Shown here piece by piece: positions 44,586 through 53,756 of a stretch of DNA of 64,000 bases. The notes below the pieces were generated by a model that saw only the letters and a program-made list of their open reading frames with translations, was not told where the DNA came from and did no database searches. Positions within the stretch are counted from its first letter, which is position 1. The number at the start of each line of letters is the position of its first letter. The position numbers were made by a program, and so were the translations under genes. This DNA is from Epilithonimonas hominis (GTDB lineage: Bacteria > Bacteroidota > Bacteroidia > Flavobacteriales > Weeksellaceae): the NCBI RefSeq assembly GCF_003730015.1, contig NZ_RJTU01000071.1, positions 1 to 64,000 on the forward strand, in the 5' to 3' direction.

Positions 44586-46151
44586 ATGAAAAAATATACA
44601 CAACTTTTTCTCGTAATTGTTGTTCTTGCAGCGTTGGTTTTTTACAATATTCAGACTGTGTGTGCTTTTGCAGGGCGATATATTTATCCTTTGGATGATG
44701 CTTATATCCATCTTTCAATGGCTCGCAATTTTGCAGAATTTCAAACTTGGGGAATCACACAGTATGAATTTTCTTCTACTACATCATCTCCACTTTTTAC
44801 ATTTCTTCTGGCTCTACTAATCAAAATATTTGGTAACTGGGAATATATCCCTTTGGTTACAAACAGTATTGCAGGCGTTGCGCTCATCTTGGTATTCAAT
44901 AAATATCTGAAACCGTTCTCGGTAATCACAAGATTTGTTTTCTTAGTGGCACTAATTGTCCTGATGCCTTTGCATCTGATGATAATGACCGGAATGGAGC
45001 ATGTTTTTCACTCGCTCGCCATGGTTTTAGTTCTTTTAGCTTTTCGGAAATATCTGGAGGATAAAAGCCCGAGACATTTTTCCAATCTGGCTTTGTTTTC
45101 TATTATTGCAACAGGATTCCGTTACGAAAGCCTTTTTTTTATTTTCTTTATCTGCGTGTATCTTTTTTTTGTTAGAAAAGATTATGTTATTAGTATAGTT
45201 TTAGGTTTATTTGCGCTTTTGCCGGTTTTCGTATATGGCTATATCTCACTAGATCACGGATCATTTTTCCTCCCGAATTCTCTGATTCTTAAAGGTAACA
45301 CGAACGACGGAATCGCAGGTTTTATAACAAGAGTTGCAGGCAACGCGTACCGCGGAATTTCTGTTTTGATACTGGTGCTGATTCTGATAACACAGATTTT
45401 CAGAAACTTTCAAACGCTCAAACATTCCGGCTATCAATCTGTAAGAGTAGCTAAAAATGCTGTTCCTTTTGTAGTTATAGCGGGTTTTTTGGCTCACCTT
45501 TTATTTGCTAATTTTGGATGGCTGATTCGCTATGAAGCGTATTTGGTTGTTCTTGTTTTATTTGCAATTGCTCCTTTTGCAGATGGTGTTTTTCGGGAAA
45601 AAGCAGGAAATTCTGTTTTTAGATACTTAATGATCGGCTTGCTATTGATGACATTTTATATGCGGTTTATAACGATGATAAAATATCAGCCAATAGCCTC
45701 CAAAAACATTTTTGACCAGCAGATTCAGCTTGCGGATTTTGTCCATCAGTATTACCCCGAGTCCAGAATTATTGCAAACGATATCGGAGCTATTACTTAT
45801 TATAACAATATTCAGCTTCTTGATACGTACGGATTAGGAAGTATTGAGGTGGCGAGGTTAAGAAAGAACGATCACGGCAAGTTTGTGGACAATAAAAATC
45901 TTCAGACTTATATTGCCAAAACAGCAGAAAACAGAAATTTTGATATTGCTTTGGTTTTCGATGAATGGGTAAAAATGCCGGATTATTTTGTGAAAGTCGG
46001 AACGCTTAGCATTAATAATAATTATATCTGTGGAGGAACTACAGTTTCTTTCTATGCCGTGAAAAAAGAAAATGCAGATAAACTCAGGAAGCAATTATCA
46101 GATTTTTCTAAACAAACTCCAAAAGACGTTACAATAAAAATAGCATACTAA
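44586..46151 (+). CDS. multispanning membrane glycosyltransferase (GT-C fold)
   Basis: 521 residues from the ATG 44586; an upstream in-frame ATG overlaps the EpsG gene. The DD motif in the first periplasmic loop (PLDDAYIHLSMARNFAE) followed by STTSSPLFTFLLA is typical of GT-C enzymes of the mannosyltransferase/ArnT type. About 10-11 helices fill residues 1-370, and a soluble C-terminal domain of about 150 residues follows (IIANDIGAITYYNN, LLDTYGLGS), as in many such transferases. The stop is two bases from the next ATG. Confidence 0.8.
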   Translation: MKKYTQLFLVIVVLAALVFYNIQTVCAFAGRYIYPLDDAYIHLSMARNFAEFQTWGITQYEFSSTTSSPLFTFLLALLIKIFGNWEYIPLVTNSIAGVALILVFNKYLKPFSVITRFVFLVALIVLMPLHLMIMTGMEHVFHSLAMVLVLLAFRKYLEDKSPRHFSNLALFSIIATGFRYESLFFIFFICVYLFFVRKDYVISIVLGLFALLPVFVYGYISLDHGSFFLPNSLILKGNTNDGIAGFITRVAGNAYRGISVLILVLILITQIFRNFQTLKHSGYQSVRVAKNAVPFVVIAGFLAHLLFANFGWLIRYEAYLVVLVLFAIAPFADGVFREKAGNSVFRYLMIGLLLMTFYMRFITMIKYQPIASKNIFDQQIQLADFVHQYYPESRIIANDIGAITYYNNIQLLDTYGLGSIEVARLRKNDHGKFVDNKNLQTYIAKTAENRNFDIALVFDEWVKMPDYFVKVGTLSINNNYICGGTTVSFYAVKKENADKLRKQLSDFSKQTPKDVTIKIAY

Positions 46152-46153
46152 TT

Positions 46154-47224
46154 ATGAACTTTGAAGACTTTATCATTCCGCCAAAAAAAATCAGGGCCGA
46201 AAAATGGCAGATTGGGGACAAGATTATTAATGATATCAAGGAAGACGGTATTGTTCTGCTGTTTGTATCAGATTACAGAGGTGCAGATGGCGATGCCGAA
46301 AGTCAGGATTTTACAGGTGTAAGAAGAGAGTTTTACAAATTGTCACAATTGGATTTTGATATTCCGGTTATAGATCTTGGCGATTTGGTTTCTGGAAGAA
46401 CAATTCATGATTCGCATTATATTTTGCAGGAAGTTCTGTCTGCTTGTCACTATAAAAATGCAATTCCAGTGATCGTAGGCGGTAGCAATGATCTGGCGTT
46501 TTCACTTTTCTCTGCGCTTAATTTTCATCAGAATAATATCAATTACACGCAGGTCAGTAATGTTGTTTCGCTGAAACAGGATGAGGAAATTCACGAGTCT
46601 AATTTCCTCAGCAAGATACTGGGTTCCAAAAATTTTTCTATAAAAAATTACCATCACCTCGGCTATCAGAAACATCTGAATGAAATGGATTCTGTGAGGC
46701 TTATCAGAGAAGTTCAGTTTGATATTATCCGCCTGGCAGAAATGATGAATTCTACAGAAAAAACCGAGCCTTATTTCCGGAAAGCAGATTTGGTTACCAT
46801 TAATTGTGATGCTATCGAAAGTTTTGGAGAGCCATTTTCTATGAATCCGCAGGTTAATGGGCTGAACAGAAGAGAAATCTGTGCTTATATGAAGGAAATC
46901 GGGCTGAGTGAAAAACTGAAATCCGTTGGGATTTTCAATTATAATATTTATTCTGACTCCCAGCTCAATCATCAGTTGCTGGCTCAGATGATCTGGTATC
47001 TTATAGAAGGCATCAACATCCAGCGTTCTCACCCGAAGGAAAAATCCTACGAAACTTTTTATGTGCTGATTAATGACGAGAAGTATGCTTTTAAAAGAGA
47101 GGTTTTCAGTAATCTGTGGTATTTTGGTGAGGATGATAATATTGATAATTGCATCCCTTGCTCACGTTCGGATTTTGATGAAGCCAAAAAGGGTTTTTTG
47201 AATTCGAGGTTCACCAGAAGTTAA
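46154..47224 (+). CDS. arginase/formimidoylglutamase-fold protein with degenerate metal site
   Basis: 356 residues. The overall pattern is that of ureohydrolases: a glycine motif PVIVGGSND at about 105-113, a second at VVSLKQDEE (137-145) and a third at LVTINCDAIES (213-223). In active enzymes these read GGxH, DxHxD and SxDxDxxDP; here the His is Asn112 and most of the Asp/His ligands are replaced, leaving Asp219. Hydrolysis with two manganese ions therefore looks impossible. It sits between two glycosyltransferases with gaps of two and three bases. Role unknown. Confidence 0.8.
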   Translation: MNFEDFIIPPKKIRAEKWQIGDKIINDIKEDGIVLLFVSDYRGADGDAESQDFTGVRREFYKLSQLDFDIPVIDLGDLVSGRTIHDSHYILQEVLSACHYKNAIPVIVGGSNDLAFSLFSALNFHQNNINYTQVSNVVSLKQDEEIHESNFLSKILGSKNFSIKNYHHLGYQKHLNEMDSVRLIREVQFDIIRLAEMMNSTEKTEPYFRKADLVTINCDAIESFGEPFSMNPQVNGLNRREICAYMKEIGLSEKLKSVGIFNYNIYSDSQLNHQLLAQMIWYLIEGINIQRSHPKEKSYETFYVLINDEKYAFKREVFSNLWYFGEDDNIDNCIPCSRSDFDEAKKGFLNSRFTRS

Positions 47225-47227
47225 CTC

Positions 47228-48238
47228 ATGCAGCATCCAAGAACCAAAGTTTCTGTTATTGTTCCCGTTTATAACGTCGAGTTATACTTGGAGAAATGTC
47301 TATTGTCATTGGTTAATCAGACTTTGCAGGACATTGAAATAATCGTGGTGAATGATGGAAGCAGAGATCATTCTCAACAAATTATAGAAAAATTCCAGCA
47401 GGAGCATCCGCAAAAAATCTTTGCGTACACAAAAGAAAATGGCGGATTAAGTGATGCGCGAAATTTTGGTCTAGACCGTGCGAAGGGCAAGTATATCGGT
47501 TTTGTGGACAGTGATGATTATGTTTCCGAGACGATGTTTGAAGAGATGCTGAACATTGCCGAGAAACATCAGGCAGAAATAACACTATGTAATCTTCAGA
47601 AAGTAGATGAAAACGGGAATGTTACCCAACAGCTAACGCAGCTACCTGGTTTTCCGGAAAAAATCCTGCTGGAAAATAATATGTCCGTCTTTTCTGATAT
47701 CTCTTATTTTGCCTGCAATAAGCTTTTCAGAAGAGAATTATTTAAGAACAGAAGATTCAGAAAAGGAATTCACTTTGAAGATATAGAGCTGATACCGCAG
47801 TTGGTTATGGATTCTAAAGTCATCGGCTTTACTCCGGCTTATCATTATCAATATCTAGAGAGATCACAATCTATCAGCAAAACACATACCTTGAAAGGAT
47901 TAGATATTCTAAATGCTGTGAAAACAGTGAGCTTGAAATTTGATGAAAGCCGCTACCACAGTCATAAAAATGCTTTGAAAGGATTTCAGATTCTGGAAGG
48001 TGTGTACACATTTCTGGCGTATTTGGCATTTGTAAAAAATAAGGCAGATTTTTACAAAATGTCACGCATATTGGATGAGTTTATGAAAGACAATGATATA
48101 AATACGAAAGATATCTTGCAGTATAAGCGGTTTGGAAGGAATTATCTATTATCTTTGCCGTTAGGAAAAAAAGTTTATTACGTCCTTAGTATATTCAGGC
48201 TGAGGCGTATTGTCAGAATATTGACAATCAAAAAGTAA
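47228..48238 (+). CDS. glycosyltransferase family 2 protein
   Basis: 336 residues. The GT-A domain begins VSVIVPVYNVELYLEKCL; nucleotide-sugar binding residues are at IVVNDGSRDHS and the DxD-type metal motif at FVDSDDYVSE. A further conserved HFEDIELIP is the likely base region. The C-terminal 100 residues are helical. It would add a sugar to the lipid-linked repeat unit in the cytoplasm. It starts three bases after the arginase-like gene. Confidence 0.93.
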   Translation: MQHPRTKVSVIVPVYNVELYLEKCLLSLVNQTLQDIEIIVVNDGSRDHSQQIIEKFQQEHPQKIFAYTKENGGLSDARNFGLDRAKGKYIGFVDSDDYVSETMFEEMLNIAEKHQAEITLCNLQKVDENGNVTQQLTQLPGFPEKILLENNMSVFSDISYFACNKLFRRELFKNRRFRKGIHFEDIELIPQLVMDSKVIGFTPAYHYQYLERSQSISKTHTLKGLDILNAVKTVSLKFDESRYHSHKNALKGFQILEGVYTFLAYLAFVKNKADFYKMSRILDEFMKDNDINTKDILQYKRFGRNYLLSLPLGKKVYYVLSIFRLRRIVRILTIKK

Positions 48239-48257
48239 CCTAGGCCAAGAACACAAA

Positions 48258-49361
48258 ATGAATAACTTCGAAACTTTTTTGGAAAGCACGGGAATATCCT
48301 TCTTTTACTTCAAGCTGGTTTTGGGCTTTGTGTTTTCTTTTTTAATCACTTTTATTTCCATTCCTACAATTATTAAGATTTCCAGAAGAAAGAATCTGAT
48401 GGATGAGCCTGGAGTCAGAAGTTCGCACTTGAGAAAAATCCCTAATCTCGGCGGCATAGCGATATTTTTTTCCCTGGGTGTTTGCGCTCCTATTTTTGCT
48501 TACGAATTGTTTGATCGCTATAAGTTTTTATTCGCATCATTTATCATTTTATTTTTTGTAGGAGTAATGGATGATATTATGGTTCTGAGGGCTTACAAAA
48601 AGCTACTTGCTCAGATACTTGTGTCGGCTTTGGTGGTAATAGGCTCAGATGTGCGCATCAGGAGTATTTTTGGACTGTTTGGAGTCTATGAGATTAATTA
48701 TTATATAAGCATAGCTTTCAGTATTTTAACTTTCATTATTCTCATCAATGCTTTTAACCTGATAGATGGGATAGACGGACTGGCTGGTAGTTATACCATT
48801 GCAACCAGCATCCTTTTTGGCATCAGTTTCTTCAGGTTGGGGCCGGCTAATGATCCTTTGGTTATCCTTTGTGCAATACTTATTGCAGCATCATTGGGTT
48901 TCCTGATCTATAATCTGTCCAATAAAAGAAGTGCAAAAATTTTTATGGGCGATACGGGTTCTATGATTCTTGGATTTCTTCTTGCCTTCACAGGTATTTC
49001 ATTTATAGAAATCTTTATTGCGAAAAGAGATGAGGTGTTCTATCACCTTCAGTCTGCGCCAGTTATAGCTGTAGCCATTCTTATATTACCGATTATTGAT
49101 ACGCTCACGGTTATTATTACCAGGATTTATCACGGTAAGTCTGTACTGTCTCCGGATAAAAATCACATTCATCACAAGTTACTGAATCTAGGTCTCACAC
49201 ATCGCAGATCTACAGCGTATATCATAGGTTATTATTTAATTATCATTGCTGTAGCTTATTCGCTTAGGCATATAAATGTCAATTATTTACTCATTATTAT
49301 TTTGGTTATTGGTTTTTTAGGAGCCTATCTTCCTATTTTCTTACTGAGATTCAAAAACTAA
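48258..49361 (+). CDS. MraY/WecA family undecaprenyl-phosphate sugar-1-phosphate transferase
   Basis: 367 residues, about ten helices. Diagnostic motifs are GVMDDIMVLRAYKKLLAQ, NAFNLIDGIDGLAG, AKIFMGDTGSMILGF and the His-rich PDKNHIHHKLLNLGLTHRRS, as in WecA. It transfers GlcNAc-1-phosphate (or similar) to undecaprenyl phosphate and so starts the repeat unit. It immediately precedes the export genes. Confidence 0.93.
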   Translation: MNNFETFLESTGISFFYFKLVLGFVFSFLITFISIPTIIKISRRKNLMDEPGVRSSHLRKIPNLGGIAIFFSLGVCAPIFAYELFDRYKFLFASFIILFFVGVMDDIMVLRAYKKLLAQILVSALVVIGSDVRIRSIFGLFGVYEINYYISIAFSILTFIILINAFNLIDGIDGLAGSYTIATSILFGISFFRLGPANDPLVILCAILIAASLGFLIYNLSNKRSAKIFMGDTGSMILGFLLAFTGISFIEIFIAKRDEVFYHLQSAPVIAVAILILPIIDTLTVIITRIYHGKSVLSPDKNHIHHKLLNLGLTHRRSTAYIIGYYLIIIAVAYSLRHINVNYLLIIILVIGFLGAYLPIFLLRFKN

Positions 49362-49390
49362 AATATTATATTTTTGCAAAAAACTATTTG

Positions 49391-50272
49391 ATGACAAAAC
49401 AACATCTTTTTAATATCTTTCTATTGGTCTTCATCATTGGTATCTGTACTTCATGCATCAGCAGAAAGGACATCCAGTATCTCCAGCCTAGTGAGAGCTT
49501 AACTATCAATGAAGAGGGATTGGTTCCTTATAATGTTCCGGAATATAGAGTTACTAAAGGTGATATACTAAGCCTTAACGTCGTAACCACGCCAAAGGGT
49601 GATGCGGCTCAGTTTTACTCTTCTCTAAATGCATCTAGCAGTGGTGCTAATAATGGTGTAATGCAAAGCGGTGGAGCATCTGGCGGACAGTCCAGTGGCG
49701 GTTCTGGTGGACAGTCTGGTGGCAATGCAACATTTTATTTTAATGGACTAAAAGTAGATTCCAAAGGAGATGTCAATATCTTCGGAATTGGATACATCAA
49801 AGCCGAAGGTAGAACGCTGGAGGACATGACAAAAGAAATTCAGGAAAAGGTAAACGAAAATTTTCTCCAAGGAAAATCTGAGGTAAGGCTTAATCTGGAC
49901 GGAATCCGTTATTATATCTTAGGCGATATGGAAACTGTGAATGTTACCGGTGAAAAAACAGCATACATGACGCAGCTTAATATTATGCAGGCAATCGCCA
50001 TGAATGGAGGTCTGAACCGAACTGTCGATCGGAAAAATATAATGATACACAGGAAGTTTCCCGAAGGTATTAAAACGGCAAGACTTGATCTTACAAGAGA
50101 AGATGTGATGAACTCACCTTATTACTGGCTTCAAAATGGGGATATTATATATCTCAATACCAATGGTAAAAGTATCAATGGATTTGGAAAAGAACCGCTT
50201 CAGACACTCACAACAGGAGTTTCACTACTTACAACTGTGATGTCAGTTTATCTAATCCTAACGCGTCTCTAA
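49391..50272 (+). CDS. polysaccharide export lipoprotein (Wza-like)
   Basis: 293 residues from the ATG 49391; the preceding TTG is less likely. Residues 1-22 are a lipoprotein signal ending TSC with Cys22. The polysaccharide export domain starts YRVTKGDILSLNVVT, and a SLBB region follows (YYILGDMETVNVTGEK). A Gly/Ser-rich low-complexity insertion at about 78-114 interrupts the export domain. C-terminal helix LTTGVSLLTTVMSVYLIL would cross the outer membrane. It works with the Wzc-like kinase two bases downstream. Confidence 0.92.
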   Translation: MTKQHLFNIFLLVFIIGICTSCISRKDIQYLQPSESLTINEEGLVPYNVPEYRVTKGDILSLNVVTTPKGDAAQFYSSLNASSSGANNGVMQSGGASGGQSSGGSGGQSGGNATFYFNGLKVDSKGDVNIFGIGYIKAEGRTLEDMTKEIQEKVNENFLQGKSEVRLNLDGIRYYILGDMETVNVTGEKTAYMTQLNIMQAIAMNGGLNRTVDRKNIMIHRKFPEGIKTARLDLTREDVMNSPYYWLQNGDIIYLNTNGKSINGFGKEPLQTLTTGVSLLTTVMSVYLILTRL

Positions 50273-50274
50273 TC

Positions 50275-52776
50275 ATGATACCTGATAAGAACAATAATAC
50301 AACGGCGAGCACTCCACAGTCAGAAAAAATAGGTTCCTTTAACTTGTTTGATGTTGAGCATTTTGTAAGAAGAGTAATCCGTAACTGGTATTGGTTTGTG
50401 ATATTAGGTTTCATTGGTTACTGTATTTCGTATGGTTACAGTAAGTATTATGCTCAGAGAGTTTACTCTTCCAATCTATCTTTAAGTATTTCCAATAACA
50501 CGGCTAGTTATTTTACGCCCAATCAATCAATTAACTTTATCTGGGGACAAGGTGGGAATCAGGATGGTGTTTACCTGAAAAAAATATTATTATCACGAAG
50601 TCATAATGAATATTTGGTAAAGAAACTGAATCTCATTACCAATTATACCACCAAAGGTCTTATAAAAACAACTTATCTGGACAGAGAAGACAGTCCTGTT
50701 TTTTTGGAGATTGACAAAAACCACCTGCAACAGGTTAATTATCCTATAACGATTATTCCAAGAAAAGGAAATCAGTATGAAGTCACGCTTCCAGAAGAAG
50801 GAGAATCACCGAAACTTTACAATTACATTACAGAAAGTGTGGAGACAGTTGCTCCCTATTCAAGACCAGCTAATAAGATCCTTAAGCTGAATGAATGGTA
50901 TGAGACTCCCAACCTAAAATTTAAGCTTATTCAAAATCCTACTCCAAGTAATCTCGGGTTGAATAACATAATCATCACCTTAGTCCCTGTAAACCAAGCT
51001 GTAAATAGTATTACTAGTAGTCTTTTTGTCGAGTTCGATAAAGAATTGTCATCCATAATGGTAATTTCCAAAACAGGTTATAACCTTAATAATACTGTCA
51101 GTTTTCTAAACAGCTCTGTAGATGAACTTATCAAAAAAAGATTAACGGACCAGAATACTGTAGATCAGAATACAGTAAAATATTTGAATGAGAATCTGTT
51201 GCTTATAAGGAAAAAATTAGATTCCAGTGCTACTGTTCTGAATAGGCTAAAAATCAATAATAGGCTTTTCGATATGGAGAATATAGACTCCAAGACGTTA
51301 GAAAAACTCACAACGCTGGAAAGCCAAAAGGCAGAACTTACCGCAAAAATTAACTCTTTAAATGACATCCGAAATTCTGTTAATACCAACAATCTTGAAA
51401 AGATTATAAGCCTAAATGTTGCGGGGATAGAAGATGGCAGCTTCAACGCATCCGTATCTGAGTTAAAGCAACTTTACGCAAAAAGAAGAGAACTTGCCCA
51501 GATTTACACCCCCAATTCTGAGCCGATGCGAGAAATTAACAGACTTATAAACGAGGCAAAATACACATCACAGGGTGGGCTTAAAAAATATTTCCAAGGT
51601 TACTATGACAGACTTTCTCAGCTGGATTCTCAGATTGGTAAAATAGATCAAGAGTTAGTTTCGCTTCCCGAAAAGCAGAGGATTTTCCTAGATGCGCAAA
51701 GAGGATATAATATAATAGAAAATACCTACAATACCCTCCTTACAGAACAGGCAAAATCCCAAATGCGTGTTGCAACCAATCAGAGTAATCTCACAGTTAT
51801 TGACAAAGCAAAAAATCTTGGACAAGGCCCTATTGCTCCTAATATCGCTGCTACACAAACCCAAATTATCGGCGGACTTCTACTGATACCGCTTATATTT
51901 CTGCTTTTAGGAGAATTGTTAGATAATAAGATCAGAAATCTTAAAGAGTTATTGGGTGTAACAAAAATTCCGTTGCTGGGAGTCATTGGCCATAATGGTT
52001 ACGATAACAATCTTACAGTTTTGGAAGAACCTAAATCATCAATATCAGAAGCTTTCCGTTCCATACGGGCAAATCTCCGTTTTCTTTTCGATGAAGAACA
52101 GAAAAGTAAAGTAATATTGGTAACGTCTTCCATCAGTGGAGAAGGAAAAACCTATGTTTCTATTAATATTGCTTCAGTGCTAGGTCTCAGCGGGAAAAAA
52201 GCCGTTTTATTGGGAATGGATCTAAGGAAGCCAAAAATCTTCGGTGATTTTAAAATCAATAACAAAAACGGCATCTCCAATTATCTTACAGGGCAGGTAG
52301 AACTTGAAGATATTATCAATCACACTAGTATTCCGGGATTGGATGTTATCACTTCAGGTCCCATTCCGCCTAATCCATCAGAACTTTTGATGAGTGATAA
52401 AAATATGAATTTCATAGATAAGCTGAAAGATTTGTACGAATATATAATTATTGATTCTCCTCCCGTAGGTCTTGTGGCAGATTCTTTTGAGTTAATTAAA
52501 AAGGCAGATACAACAATATATGTGGTTCGCCACGAGTATACCGAAAAGCATATGGTGAGAATGATTACCGAAAAATACTTTAAAAAAGAAGTATCCAATC
52601 TGGGATTAGTGTACAATGATTTCGTAATAAAACAAGGCTACGGTTATGGATATGGCTACGGCTACGGTTACGGTTATGGCTATGGTTACGGTTACTTTAA
52701 TGAAGATGAAAATTATGTGGAACCCACAATTATAAAAATCAGGAATAAGCTTAAAAAGTTTTTAAACACAAAATAA
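50275..52776 (+). CDS. polysaccharide co-polymerase and tyrosine autokinase (Wzc-like)
   Basis: 833 residues. Layout: a Wzz domain with a transmembrane helix at about 40-60, a coiled-coil periplasmic region to about 530, a second helix at about 537-555, and a BY-kinase domain. Walker A is SSISGEGKTYVSINIA (about 622), Walker A' LLGMDLRKPK, and Walker B YIIIDSPPVGLVAD. The C-terminal tyrosine cluster is an array of ten Gly-Tyr dipeptides (residues 788-807), offering ten tyrosines for autophosphorylation. It controls polymer length and export. Confidence 0.95.
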   Translation: MIPDKNNNTTASTPQSEKIGSFNLFDVEHFVRRVIRNWYWFVILGFIGYCISYGYSKYYAQRVYSSNLSLSISNNTASYFTPNQSINFIWGQGGNQDGVYLKKILLSRSHNEYLVKKLNLITNYTTKGLIKTTYLDREDSPVFLEIDKNHLQQVNYPITIIPRKGNQYEVTLPEEGESPKLYNYITESVETVAPYSRPANKILKLNEWYETPNLKFKLIQNPTPSNLGLNNIIITLVPVNQAVNSITSSLFVEFDKELSSIMVISKTGYNLNNTVSFLNSSVDELIKKRLTDQNTVDQNTVKYLNENLLLIRKKLDSSATVLNRLKINNRLFDMENIDSKTLEKLTTLESQKAELTAKINSLNDIRNSVNTNNLEKIISLNVAGIEDGSFNASVSELKQLYAKRRELAQIYTPNSEPMREINRLINEAKYTSQGGLKKYFQGYYDRLSQLDSQIGKIDQELVSLPEKQRIFLDAQRGYNIIENTYNTLLTEQAKSQMRVATNQSNLTVIDKAKNLGQGPIAPNIAATQTQIIGGLLLIPLIFLLLGELLDNKIRNLKELLGVTKIPLLGVIGHNGYDNNLTVLEEPKSSISEAFRSIRANLRFLFDEEQKSKVILVTSSISGEGKTYVSINIASVLGLSGKKAVLLGMDLRKPKIFGDFKINNKNGISNYLTGQVELEDIINHTSIPGLDVITSGPIPPNPSELLMSDKNMNFIDKLKDLYEYIIIDSPPVGLVADSFELIKKADTTIYVVRHEYTEKHMVRMITEKYFKKEVSNLGLVYNDFVIKQGYGYGYGYGYGYGYGYGYGYFNEDENYVEPTIIKIRNKLKKFLNTK
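52636..52695 (+). repeat. coding repeat: ten Gly-Tyr units at the Wzc C-terminus
   Basis: Sixty bases made of GGN TAY hexamers with mixed synonymous codons (GGC, GGT, GGA; TAC, TAT). The mixture shows it is not a recent pure microsatellite expansion, although larger blocks could still recombine. Confidence 0.95.
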
Positions 52777-52781
52777 AATAG

Positions 52782-52800
52782 AAGCCTTTTTTCAAGGCTT
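52782..52800 (+). terminator. terminator of the exopolysaccharide operon
   Basis: Stem AAGCCTT / AAGGCTT with a T-rich tail, six bases after the stop codon of the kinase gene. Confidence 0.8.
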
Positions 52801-52910
52801 TTATTTTTTATAGACTATTTTATCAATAAGTTCGTTTTTGTAATAAGAAATTATGTTTTTTTGTTTTTATTTAACTAAACTTTAAGAAGTTCCTTAATCT
52901 AAAAATGTTT

Positions 52911-52918
52911 TATATTTG
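52911..52918 (+). promoter_or_regulatory. -7 box of the DUF6089-uppS-bamA cluster
   Basis: TATATTTG, exact TAnnTTTG match, 40 bases before the DUF6089 ATG. The -33 region is not clear. Confidence 0.45.
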
Positions 52919-52958
52919 CACCAAATTTTTGAACAATAGACCTTTGAGCATATTGAGA

Positions 52959-53750
52959 ATGAAGAGAGAATTAACTTATACCTTTATGGCAATTTTTTGT
53001 TTTTTGAGTTTGGTAAAAGCTCAGAGACATGAAGTTGGGATACAGATGGGTATGAGTAATCTTGTAGGTGATATAGGAAGTACAAATTATGTGCTTCAGA
53101 AGCCTATAGGAAATATCTCGGATTACGGACTGCCTTTCTATGGTGGCGTGATGTACAGGATGAATTTTAATCCCTATCAAACGATCAGGCTGAATGTCGG
53201 ATACAATAATATTCAGTTTAATGACAATTACGCAAAAGAAAATTATCGCAGGGCGAGAAAGCTCTCAGGAACCAACTCGGTGGTATCTGCGGATTTGGTT
53301 TTTGAATATAATTTTCTTCCGGTCAATGAAGAACAGGTCAGTATGATTAGTCCTTATATATTCGGTGGTGTCTCCGGTTTTTACATGAATACCGTCAAAG
53401 CTCATCTGAATGTAAATACTTACGGAACCCAGGTTGTTTATTCCAATGATAAAGCGTTTACGCTCGGAATTCCTTTTGGTGTAGGTCTTAAATATAAATT
53501 TAATTATAACTGGGCATTGTCCGGTGAATTTACTTTCAGGCCAACATTCTCAGATCAGGTAGATTACAGTATGCTGAAAGACAGTGATATCACAGTGAAA
53601 AGCTCATTGGGAAAAGAACAGACCGCAGCGGCTGTGCAGGCTTTCAAAGACCAGCGCAATGTCGGTAATCTTAATTCAAAAGACTGGATCAATTCGGCAA
53701 CGCTTATTTTGTCTTATTCATTCGGGAGACCTCCTTGTTATTGCAAATAA
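52959..53750 (+). CDS. DUF6089 family outer-membrane beta-barrel protein
   Basis: 263 residues from the ATG 52959; the open frame upstream runs through the promoter. Signal peptide MKRELTYTFMAIFCFLSLVKAQ, then VGIQMGMSNLVGDIG and multiple amphipathic strands ending in ATLILSYSFG, typical of an eight-strand barrel. Members of this family are commonly found directly before isoprenyl transferase and bamA in Flavobacteriia, as here. Function is unknown but a role in outer-membrane biogenesis is plausible. Confidence 0.8.
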   Translation: MKRELTYTFMAIFCFLSLVKAQRHEVGIQMGMSNLVGDIGSTNYVLQKPIGNISDYGLPFYGGVMYRMNFNPYQTIRLNVGYNNIQFNDNYAKENYRRARKLSGTNSVVSADLVFEYNFLPVNEEQVSMISPYIFGGVSGFYMNTVKAHLNVNTYGTQVVYSNDKAFTLGIPFGVGLKYKFNYNWALSGEFTFRPTFSDQVDYSMLKDSDITVKSSLGKEQTAAAVQAFKDQRNVGNLNSKDWINSATLILSYSFGRPPCYCK

Positions 53751-53756
53751 TGATTT

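Noticed and set aside
46154-47224. Active arginase or formimidoylglutamase
   Set aside because: The manganese-binding His and Asp residues are substituted, so an enzymatic label is not supported.
52635-52700. Short tandem repeats as a CRISPR-like array
   Set aside because: The units are in-frame Gly-Tyr codons within the kinase gene; there are no spacers.
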